A DNA stretch of 10,882 nt from Parachlorella kessleri (lineage: Eukaryota; Chlorophyta; Trebouxiophyceae; Chlorellales; Chlorellaceae): contig BBXU01000641.1 in the NCBI GenBank assembly GCA_001598975.1, forward strand, positions 1-10,882, read 5' to 3'. Made by a program: the position numbers and the translations under genes. This document shows, in pieces, positions 1-7,664 of the stretch. A model generated the notes under the pieces. That model was not told the origin of the DNA. It worked only from the letters and a program-made list of their open reading frames with translations, and did no database searches. Numbering within the stretch: the first letter of the stretch is position 1; every line of letters starts with the position of its first letter.

Positions 1-390
1 CCCCCCCCCAGGCTGACGTCACTCCTACGCATACTGCAAGGCCCGGCCACTGTCCGTAGGCTGGTTGCTAGTCGTGCCCCGCCAGGCCCTGCTGTTTGCT
101 AATGGTGGCAGGCAGGCAGTGCAAGCTACGAGCGTACAGTGCCCTGAAACGGCATGGCCGCGTTCAAGCCCCTGCTTTGCCTGGCTGCTGCGCTGAACAG
201 CATCATCGTGCATGCTCTTCTGCCCTGCCACGCCCCTCCCAGGCGGCCCCGCCTACTATTTCTCAGCCCGCCAGTTTCAGACGCTGGTGCTAAATGGCAT
301 TGTCATGCATCTCTCCTCCCCCCTCCCCCCCCCTGACCACCACCCCACCCAAGCCCCCCATACACACCCATCCCCCCCATTCCCCCGCAG
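1..390 (+). other. Unresolved 5' region of the SAP-MYND gene
   Basis: No exon is securely resolved here. Exon A of the downstream gene begins at 391 in phase 1, so at least one coding exon must lie upstream, in this stretch or left of the window. One candidate is an ATG at 154 opening a short hydrophobic reading frame (MAAFKPLLCLAAALNSI...), preceded by an in-frame stop, but no donor with the phase that exon A needs was found. The stretch also holds a diverged copy of the start of exon A at about 241-300. Bases 311-390 are a C-rich tract that fits a long polypyrimidine tract ending in the CAG acceptor at 388-390. Confidence 0.4.
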
Positions 391-450
391 GCGGCCCCGA
401 CTACTACTTCTCGGCCCGCCAGTTTGAGGAGCTGATTCTCCCCGCGCTTA
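243..450 (+). repeat. Tandem copy of the exon A start (243-300 and 391-448)
   Basis: Bases 243-300 and 391-448 are related over about 50-55 bases, both starting right after a C-rich tract and an AG. They encode GGPAYYFSARQF and GGPDYYFSARQF, followed by the related QTLVLNGI and EELILPAL. The second copy is the one that continues into a long open exon in phase with the rest of the gene. The first runs into the C-rich intron-like tract without a good donor. It may be a dead copy or an alternative first half-exon. Confidence 0.6.
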
Positions 451-3400
451 AGGCGGTCGGCTACGGCCGGCGGCCGCTGGAGGCTCAGCTGATATTGGTG
501 GGAGACTTTGTCATCCATGTGTACGCTGACGTCCTGCCAGCAGACCAGCTGCGAGAAGGTGGGGGAGGAGGGGGGGGGGGGGGGGCAGGCCTGCTGGGCT
601 GGTGGTTGGTGCTTGGGCTCTGTAGGGGTCTTAGAAGGTCTTTCTCTCTCTGTACAGCTGACTTCCTGCCCGCAGAGCAGCTGCACAAAGGTGGGTGGGC
701 GGCTGGGTGTTGGTGCATGGGCACTGTCCTGGGCGGGGCGGGTGCTGCTGCCTCCCGGTAAAGGTCTCAGTCATGGTGGCCCCCATTCCTCTGCCCCGCC
801 GCAGCAACCTGCAGGCTCCTCCTCACGAGGGACGCTTTGCCCCCATCACTAGCTGGGGCAATGCACCGGGGGCTGCTGCCGTGCTGCCTTGCGCTGTGAA
901 ACTGCCATGCACTGCAGTGCGCCATGGCACCCGTGTGACCACTCTCAGCAGCTGCTGCTGTGCATGCTGTGCAGCCACGGGCGAGCTGGCGCGCGTGCTG
1001 GGCATGGCGGGCGGCCCCGCCGGCGCCACGCTGCGCTGGGGCCTCGTCACCGAGGCTGCTAAGCTGCTGTGCATCTCGGCAAAGCGTGACATGCTGCCCC
1101 TGGAGGAGTTCGCGCGGCCCATGGACAGGGGCGTGGCGGTGTTTGCCGCCAAGGGGGGGTTCCTGAAGGAGGCGCTGCGCACGCTGGCCGCGTGCAGGCA
1201 GTCGGGGGCCGGCGTGGGGCTGCCCCCGGAGATTGTGATGCCTGGCGGCGAGTGAGTCGTGGGGAGTCTTCGTGAGGGGAGGGTGCCAGGGCCAATCATG
1301 CTGCAGTCATGCGCACTCGCTCGTTCTGCATGTATGTGGCTGGGGCGAGGGGGGGTAAGTGGAGGGGTTTATTCTCTTCTACGTCACTTGAGGCCAGGGT
1401 CATGCATTAGCATGAGTTCCGCTGGCTCCGTGGACGTTAAATGTGTGTAATGTGATGTAGTTAGCGTCGTCGCAGTTGCTGTCCTGCCCGGGCATGCGTG
1501 CTTTTGGGAGTGTTCTACCTGCACAGGCCGCCGGTGCCACCCAAACTCACACCTCGCAAACCACGGGTGTCCAGTCTCCCCCTGCTGCTTGCCCGCAGCT
1601 CTGATGGGGCCACCATCCAGGTGCTTCACATGGCTGAGAGGCTGACAGATGCTTTAGTCAGCGCCGGGGAGGATCAGGTCGCCGCCCAGCACGCGCGCTG
1701 GGCGGCCAAGCAGACGGGGGTGGTCGACATGCTGTACGAGAAGCTGCAGCGGCCGCTGACGCATGTGGGTGTGCGAGGGGGGGTGGGGAACTTAGAAAGT
1801 ATCTGAGGGGTTAGTCCACATGCTGTCTGAGAAGCTGCGGCGGCTGCTGACGCATGTGGGTGCCAAAGCGGGGGGGGTGGGGGGTGGGGGGGAGGGATCG
1901 TAGCTGCATTGGGTGGGTGGCGGCTAGCAGCGGATGTGAAAGTATAAAGCAACAGCGCTACGTGCGAGGTGTGCGCTGTGCCACTGAACAGATTTCCGAT
2001 GGGTACCCCAGACCCCAACCTTGCTCAAACGCCCGGTAAGGGGCACCAGCCACCACGCCGCTGTAGAGGATGCAGTCGCGGTTGGGCGCCTGACGCGTTT
2101 ACTGCCTGAGCTGTCCTTGGGGACGCAGTGACACTCGCTGACGCACTCGTGAACGGATCTGTTCCCCTGCTGCATTATTTGGGAGGGTCCCGGACCCCAG
2201 CGGCCCCTTTGCCTGCTGCGACTAAGGGGTCGGGAAACCTGCTACATCAAGTCACTGCCAGCCCAGCGGACACTCATGCTGTGCCATGCTGCGCCGTGCA
2301 TGCAGTTTGGTAGGCTGTCCGCCCTCATGGCCGCCAGGCTGGCAGTCCGCCTGGCGCTAGCCTCCGACGACTTCGTGCAAAGCGCGCAGCGTGGCGGGCT
2401 GCTGGAAGCCCTGCAGGCGCTGCACCACCGCCTGGGGCCAGTACAGTGAGTTGTACTGCGGACGGCTGGCTGGTGGGGTGGGGGGGTGGGTGGGTGGGGG
2501 GGGGTTGGTGGGTGGTGTTCCCTGGCACGGGGTGCTGGGCAGCAAGTGGGTTGAGGTTGGCCCTCTTGATGGGCGGTAGTTGCCATGCTAAGGGTCGCCG
2601 TGCGAGGGGCAGCAGCTTGCTGGGAAGGCTGGTAGGCTCTCCAGCCTGTGGGACGCGGGCGTTGGTGCCTGCCGGGACGGTGGTGCATGCACCTTGCCAT
2701 CGCAGCTGCCGCCTGCTGGCTGCTGTCGTCAGCGGGCGGGGCGAAGAGGGCACCCGGTCCTGCGCTCAGCCTGAACCTGGTGAATGGATCCCAGGGGGAT
2801 GTCTGACCTTTGAGGGGCGCTAGCTCACCTGCTGCTGGGTGGGTCGGTGCGTGCGTGCAGTCCCCAGGACGCTGCCGAGGTGGGCGGGCTGCTGCGCCGG
2901 CTCTACGCTCCCCGCCCCACCCAGCAGCCACAGCAGCCGCAGCAGGGGCAGCAGGCGGGCCCCCCTTCCTCCTCCGCACCCGCCCCGGGCCCCGCCCTGT
3001 CCCCCGAGCAGCTGGCGGGGCTGACTGTGCGCGAGCTTAAGGCCCGGCTGCGGCAGGCGGGTGTAGACTACAGCGCCTGTCGGGAGAAGCAGGAACTGGT
3101 TGAGATGCTGGCCCTGCAGCCTGCTGCTGCTGCTCCTGGCGGGGGACTCCAAGGGGGAAGTACGATTACTGTTAGTAGTGGCATTAGTGAGGGCGGTGAG
3201 GAGGCAGAGGCAGGGCAGAACCAGGAGGGAGCAGAGCAGCAGCAGGGGCAGCAGGGGCAGCATGGTGGGGGCGGGGTTGAGGGCAGCCGCCAGCGCCCTG
3301 GCAGCGGCGCCGGCGCCAAGCGCTGCTGCGCCTGCTGCGGGGCCGAGAAGAGCGAGTCTGTTCCGCTGTTCGTCTGCTCTGGCTGCCGGCTGGTACGCTT

Positions 3401-3524
3401 CTGCAGCGCAGCATGCCAACGGCAGGCGTGGCCGCAGCACAAGGCGGAGTGCCGGGCTGCCGCTGCTGCTGCCGCCGCCCGTAAGGCGCAGTGGAGGGAA
3501 GCGGAAGACGCCTTCGTTTTTTGA
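391..3524 (+). CDS. Helical-region + SAP-like + MYND zinc finger protein (5' partial, six exons)
   Basis: Spliced gene with exons 391-558, 658-690, 975-1251, 1599-1764, 2306-2445 and 2861-3524. All introns are GT-AG (99, 284, 347, 541 and 415 bases), and phases 1, 1, 2, 0, 2 match at every junction, giving about 481 residues to a TGA. The first five exons encode an Ala/Leu-rich helical region that I cannot assign to a family; an armadillo-like helical repeat is possible. The last exon has a Gln/Pro/Gly linker, then a SAP-like motif at about 3021-3123 ([19 protein letters not shown]..., also reminiscent of the C-terminal SAP-like part of ARMET/MANF). After a second low-complexity linker comes a MYND finger at 3324-3452 with the full C-x2-C, C-x2-C, FC-x3-C, H-x3-C ligand pattern. 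MYND fingers bind proline-rich peptides in partner proteins; SAP motifs usually bind nucleic acid. The true function is unknown. Introns are rich in G runs just after the donors. The N-terminus is missing. Confidence 0.8.
521..697 (+). repeat. Tandem duplication of an exon end with its donor (521-565 and 652-697)
   Basis: Two ~44-base copies about 131 bases apart encode ADVLPADQLRE and ADFLPAEQLHK, and each ends in a GT donor (559 and 691). The second copy has one additional A (GTACAG against GTACG), which makes the AG acceptor at 656-657. The result is a 33-base exon (658-690) flanked by phase-1 junctions. The spacer holds a long G run at its start and a pyrimidine tract before the acceptor. 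Confidence 0.75.
559..600 (+). other. G-run after intron donor
   Basis: Immediately after the donor at 559 the intron is almost pure G, including an uninterrupted run of more than ten G. On the RNA this could form a G-quadruplex. Similar G-rich tracts follow the donors at 691, 1765 and 2446 in the same gene. Confidence 0.6.
1716..1861 (+). repeat. Tandem duplication of exon D end with donor (1716-1769 and 1806-1861)
   Basis: The end of exon 1599-1764, including its GTGGGT donor, is repeated 91 bases downstream inside the intron. The copies would encode DMLYEKLQRPLTH and HMLSEKLRRLLTH. The second copy has no usable acceptor in the needed phase (the nearest AG gives phase 1, but phase 0 is needed), so I treat it as intronic and unused. 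Its open frame and mostly conservative changes suggest it was coding or is recent. Confidence 0.7.
1862..2305 (+). other. Rest of a long intron, with a G-rich quadruplex-prone tract
   Basis: This is the downstream part of the 541-base intron 1765-2305. Bases about 1868-1897 are a dense G tract broken by single T and A, a good quadruplex candidate on the RNA strand. The intron ends at CATGCAG before the exon at 2306. I saw no additional exon in it that keeps phase 0 on both sides. Confidence 0.5.
2446..2860 (+). other. Intron with G-rich tract near its donor
   Basis: The donor GTGAGT at 2446 is strong. Bases about 2471-2512 are a run of G blocks separated by T, again quadruplex-prone in the transcript. 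The intron ends at GTGCGTGCAG before 2861. A second AG at the start of the last exon (CCCCAG, near 2867) would not fit the phase-2 upstream exon. The long open frame on the opposite strand across this region is a composition artefact. Confidence 0.5.
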
Positions 3525-3651
3525 TGTTGGCAGGGAGCGCAAGCAGAGGATAGATGGCTGGGAGCAGACTGAGTTCCTGAGCTGCGTGGCTGCAACAATT
3601 AAAGTCGCATGACCGTTTCACAATCCTGAAAGTACATATTGTGTAGGGAGA

Positions 3652-3751
3652 GTAGCAGGCAATGTGATCAGAGAGGAGGTATGGGTGTAACGGACTGACA
3701 GGGTTCTATGCAGTTGTGCTCTGTGTCTTGCTTGAGATCTGATCCAATAGC
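3652..3751. repeat. ~100-base 3'-flank element, copy 1 of 3
   Basis: This stretch recurs at 9114-9212 and, more diverged, at 9245-9346. Shared blocks are GGCAGG or GCAGGCAAT, CAGAGAG(G/T)A, CTGACAGGGTTC, GTGTCTTGC(C/T)TGAG and GATCCAA. It could be a transposon remnant or simply duplicated 3' UTR. Copies 2 and 3 are tandem. Confidence 0.6.
3686..3690 (+). terminator. TGTAA polyadenylation signal of the SAP-MYND gene
   Basis: This is the first TGTAA after the stop at 3524, 162 bases downstream. TGTAA is the usual poly(A) signal of chlorophytes. The corresponding position in the duplicate is changed to GTATACT, so the signal has been lost there. Confidence 0.5.
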
Positions 3752-3764
3752 TCTCTGAGAAAGG

Positions 3765-4240
3765 GGCCCCCATGGAGGTTGCCCTGATGACCCCCTGGGC
3801 CACATGGCTCCCAGGGGGCCTTCAAGGGCCCCCCCCCGGGGGTCTCCTGATAGTCTGCAACCCACCATGAAGACCAGCTTGAAACCCCGTTGAACACCAC
3901 CTGATGACCCCCTTGGTAGTAAGACAAAACTTAAGGCAGCTCCGTACCCATATGTAGACATAACAACCCTTAGAGGGTCTCCAAGGAGTCTTAGGAGTGT
4001 GGCACCAGCTTGGCACCAGTGCTACCTTCTTCCCCAGCTTCACTGGTCGGCAATACCATTCCCAAAGCCGCTCTGTCTTGCGCTCTGTGTCTAGTTCCGT
4101 GCTCCTCTGCTGGACAACCTGGCGCTAAGCCGAGGCAACCAAATCAGCTCATTCCCTATGAAACCTTTTTTTTGGGCTGTATAGCTGTGCTGACTGTACA
4201 GAGCGCAAGCGCTTCGCAGCTGTCGCGACCTTGTCACGGG
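3765..4240. other. Gene-free repeat-like tract with inverted repeat
   Basis: No gene is supported here. CCCCCTGGG at 3791-3799 and CCCAGGGGG at 3810-3818 form a perfect 9-base inverted repeat with a 10-base loop. GGGCCCCCCCCCGGGGG lies at about 3826-3842. The block CCTGATGACCCCCT occurs twice (about 3783 and 3900), and TTGGCACCAG-like units are tandem near 4003-4019. Open frames on the minus strand here are Gly/Trp/Pro-rich repeat translations, not recognisable proteins. This looks like a decayed interspersed repeat. Confidence 0.45.
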
Positions 4241-4253
4241 CCCAATAAATAAG
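4241..4253 (+). promoter_or_regulatory. CCAAT/TATA-like stretch upstream of the propeller gene
   Basis: CCCAATAAATAAG lies 34-46 bases before the first ATG of the CBM14-propeller gene. In a GC-rich region this A/T block is a plausible core promoter element, but there is no transcript evidence and the start site is not fixed. Confidence 0.3.
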
Positions 4254-4286
4254 GCTCGACGGACCTGAGCACTTCGGTACCCTTGT

Positions 4287-4552
4287 ATGCTTCACATTCC
4301 GCACGACATGTCACCTTTAGAGGCAGCCGTTGCCCTCCTGCTCTTTGCCACCTGCGTGGCTGCTGTGCCAACGAACTTCTGCGCTGGCAAGGGCGACAGG
4401 AGATATAGCGACCCAGCGACCTGCGATGCTTACGTTGAGTGCCTCAATGGCACCATCTTCAGCAGCTATGCATGTCCGAGGTGCACAGCTGGCTCAGACT
4501 GTGGGACCTTGGACACCTTGGTCTTTGATGAAGCCAGCCAACGCTGTGTTTG
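4287..4552 (+). other. Exon encoding signal peptide and CBM14 Cys domain
   Basis: One exon carries the whole secretion signal and nearly the whole chitin-binding-like domain, ending at the Trp codon after the last Cys (phase 2). This arrangement would make it easy to add the module to a pre-existing propeller gene by exon shuffling. Cys spacing is C-x13-C-x5-C-x10-C, matching the first four cysteines of CBM14; the second half has three further Cys, one more than the usual six in total. Confidence 0.75.
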
Positions 4553-7500
4553 GTAAGCAACGCTGTGAGTACTAGCAGCTTCTGTATCACAACTTGCAAG
4601 CGGAGGTCCAACGGTCCAGCTTGTAGACCTAGCTGCCTATAGCTCCTCAAAGCGTCTTTGGAGAAACTCAACTTCCCTGCGCAGGCCAAGCACTTCCTGT
4701 TCAGAAAAAGCGGAGCCAGGCTGCGCCTGCCTGGCTGGCCCCGCCTCTCAACAGGTCCTCCTGGTCTGGGCAGGTCCACACAACACCACGCAGTGCAATG
4801 ACACCGTGTTTGTCTTGGACGCCACCATGGGCAGCCCCGCCTTCGGAACAGTTGTCGGCATGGCTCAGGCCCCTTCCGGGGGCAATGAGCCGCACCACGT
4901 GGGCCTGACGGCAGATGGCAAGGTATTTTCGGTTCAGAGATGCTTCAGCAACTTCTATGCAATGTGGTTTTGGAGTTATTGTTGGCACACAACCCTTGTT
5001 TGGTGGCTTGCTGCGACATGTGTTGCCAGGTGGAGACTGACCACACGGTGAAGCATACACTGCATGCCTGTTACAGCGGTGATATTATAATGTGGCTGTA
5101 GGTGTTTGGTGCCGGAGGGCTGCTTGCAGTCCTAAGGGGTCAACCTGACTTGTTGTTCTTCAATGTGTCTGACCCGCTGCACCCCAGCTTCATCACTTCA
5201 GCGGACCCACCACAGGTATGGATCGCCTGTCAGCAAGTGTTGCCCCGACCCGTTGCAGCTTCGGCTGGGCAGCTGGGCAAGCAAGGAGCTGTCAGAGCTG
5301 TTGCAGACAACAGACCCATGTGTGCGCTCTGTACGGTGTGCCTGAAACATACCAATTTTGGGGGGGCTTGTTGACATGCTGTGGACATGCCACAGATATG
5401 GTACCATGTCTGAGCATGTTGATAAGGTGTACAGACATGCTGGGACATTTGAAACTCTCACCATGGCCATGTGGCAGAGCGCAATCCCAGACGAGTTTGT
5501 GGCGCTCCCCGGAGGCGGCTTTCTGGTAACCATGATGGGCTCAGCCACGGGTGGCTCTCCTGGCAGAGTGGCCAAGATCAACCCCGACCTGACAGTGCAA
5601 GGTATGTGCCCCTCCCGAAAGATGGGGGAAACGTCAGCCTATCAAATGACCAATATGCCTTTGCCAGCTGTGTGATCGATCCACATGATATCACGATCAT
5701 CCGCCGTTGTTGCTTGTGTCGTGGATAACAAGCTAGCTGGATGCTTTTGTCGTGCTTGGCCTTTCCGATGAGGCTTGTGGCATGGGAGTTGCAGTTTCAA
5801 CTTAGTCACCAGGACCAGCAGTTTAATGTTAGTGGCACCTCCTGTCTGCATACTGTCTCTTCCTAGGACAGGTGAATACCCTGCTAGCCCACCCACTGGC
5901 CTCAACCCCCACGGTATTGCGGTGGACTTCAAGCGGCGCCGTATGGTCACTGGTGATTACCTCCTCCCCGCGTCCACCCTCATACCCACCAATGGGCCGG
6001 TGCTTCGCACCACCTTCAGAGTGTGGGACCTGGACAGCATGGAGATCATATCTACTTTCAATGCAGGTGTGCTAGGCAGGATGCATGCCTGCAAGGTCAC
6101 ATCATTTGGCTTGATGCAATGAGGGTTGTGGGAGATGTGATGACGCCCTGTCCCTTGGTTTGTGCAAAAATCTACTACCACAGCTCCATGGTGGCAATGC
6201 GACAGCAGTGCCAGTGAACCCTACCCGTGGTTTGCTTTAGTAGTGAGCTATAGCCACTCTGTAGGCGCATCTTCACCACGTAGCTGGCAGCACCCAGCGT
6301 GACTGCTTGTGCGTCTGGTCACCACAAGCGATGTTGAAGAAATGCAACAGCACGCATCATCTCATGCATGCTGCGTGGTACATGAGCTTGCAGGACATGT
6401 TGCAGCAGCGGGTTTCATGGATGCTCGCCTTCTTGGCGATACCGGCGTGGTTATTTTGGGCAGCGGCAAGGGCCGGGTATATGGGGTGAACATTACAAAC
6501 CCCTCTCAAGTCAAGGTGACGGGGAGAGCATACTAAGATCCTGAATGAGCAATGCTTTTCTGCTGCTGCGCATGCGCGGATGGGTTGCGGTGGTTGTCTA
6601 CCTGATGCACGCCAGCCGTGATGGAAACACACGAGCATGTACATCATGGAAGGGCAACACTTTCAGCTTGTTACTGTTCTCTGGTCTTGTATGCCTGCAA
6701 GTTAACTTATCGACTGGTGCTCAGGTCGTTTATGGCTTGCCCCTTGCACCAACAGCCAGAAATTGAAGGGAGCTCCCCCCTTTCCCTGCTGTGTTTGCAG
6801 GTCGTACACTTTGTTTCAAACGCCACAAACCACTGCCTGCTAGCGCCATTTGCCAAGGGCACAAGAATCCTGGCCAGCATCTTTGGTCTGGACTTGATCC
6901 AACTCATCGATTCTAGCAACCCTTGGAGCTTGAAAGTGATTAAGGTACCCAACCTGTCAGCTTGGTGTCGTGCTCTTTGCCGTTTGCCAGGCAGAGGCTG
7001 AATGGTAGGTGTGGTCATAAACCAATAATATAACAATAGCAACAAGGAACACTTGCTGTCACGTTGGAAGGCGAGTTGCTCCCTGTGAACATGTAGTCCG
7101 GTCTTTGTGCAGGAGTACTACCTGCCCGCTGGATCTGGGCCACATTACATCACACTGTCTCCCGATGAGCGAATGGCGGCAGTCAGCACCTATTTCTTGG
7201 ATGAGGACCCTGCCAAGGGGGTAGTGCATGCGGGAGGCAGTCGCATGGTATATTTCTTCGATATAGGTATGTGGGCGTGCTGGCCTGCCGGGCCCAAAGC
7301 TGTGTCTCTGCATGGAGTGCATCAGGTAGCAGGCGCTGCCTGTTGTCATGTAAACAACGCATGTGCCCTGGACCCTGTGAACATACACATCATGACCAGC
7401 AAGCCTGCTCAGAAAAGAGCGACGCTGACGGCATATGTGGCCAGTACAGTCCGCCTTAACCCACGGGTGTTTGATCTGTCTACAAGTACCCCCCGTTTGC

Positions 7501-7664
7501 CACCTGACAATGTGCGCATATATGGCCCTGCAGATGTTCATGGCAATGACTTTGTACCCCACCCTAACGTCCCATATGTGGACTTCAAGGCAGCATTGCT
7601 TGGCAACAGCAGCATCGAGTGTGGCGGCTGGCGCCCTCATGGAATGGCCTTCAAGCAGCCATAG
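4287..7664 (+). CDS. Secreted CBM14 (peritrophin-A) + selenium-binding-protein-like beta-propeller fusion
   Basis: Nine exons: 4287-4552, 4685-4922, 5102-5215, 5478-5601, 5872-6066, 6394-6515, 6801-6944, 7113-7266 and 7450-7664. All introns are GT-AG, all eight phases match, and the product has 523 residues. Two in-frame ATGs exist (4287 and 4308); the second gives a cleaner signal peptide. Residues 8-26 are a hydrophobic signal with likely cleavage after Ala26. Residues 31-89 are a chitin-binding peritrophin-A type domain with Cys 32, 46, 52, 63, 66, 72 and 87, YSDPATC, YVECLNG and a closing VFDEASQRC. A Cys-rich linker (94-104) leads to the propeller from about 112. The blades follow the SELENBP1/SBP56 order: VLLVWAG start, PHHVGL, LLFFNVSDPLHP, PGGGFLVTMMG, PHGIAVDF, FRVWDLDSMEII, GPHYITLSPDE and IVRLNPRVFDL. 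That family includes copper-dependent methanethiol oxidases. Seven N-glycosylation sequons (N54, 122, 127, 189, 345, 360, 505) fit secretion. The family's CSSC and HTSHC motifs are not visible. Substrate and binding partner are unknown; chitin or another wall glycan is inferred. Confidence 0.8.
6394..6408 (+). other. Three in-phase alternative acceptors at exon 6
   Basis: AG at 6392-6393, 6404-6405 and 6407-6408 all give a phase-1 start into the same frame, so exon 6 may begin at 6394, 6406 or 6409. The last two form a NAGNAG pair differing by one Ala. I use 6394, which adds HVAA before the conserved GFMDARLLGD block. Each choice keeps the protein intact. Confidence 0.5.

Larger units (their letters stand above)
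2966..3760 (+). repeat. Segmental duplication, copy 1 (SAP-MYND exon and 3' flank)
   Basis: From the Ser/Pro-coding stretch near 2966 to about 3751-3760 this segment matches 8296-9212 in direct orientation. It covers most of the last exon of gene 1, the stop codon and the 3' flank. Shared flank landmarks are GGATAGATGGCTGGGAGC near 3549, GTCGCATGACCGTTTCA near 3604 and TGTGTCTTGC near 3722. The main structural difference is about 148 bases present in copy 2 but absent here, at about 3596-3604. Confidence 0.85.

Noticed and set aside
294..761. Uninterrupted plus-strand frame across 294-761
   Set aside because: It reads through the G-run intron 559-657 as poly-Gly and ends without homology; the spliced model with matching phases explains it better.
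2242..3598. Long minus-strand open frames (e.g. 2242-2979, 2820-3542, 3068-3598)
   Set aside because: They lie antisense to the exon with the intact MYND finger, are Pro/Ala/Arg/Leu-rich and have no domain; GC-rich composition removes stops on the opposite strand.
3668..4043. Minus-strand Gly/Trp/Pro-rich frames
   Set aside because: They are translations of the repeat tract and its inverted repeat; nothing resembles a known protein.
6690..6766. Possible additional exon (VNLSTGAQVVYGLP) before exon 7
   Set aside because: The SBP-family alignment runs directly from PSQVK into VVHFVSN, and the exon 6 and exon 7 phases already match without it.
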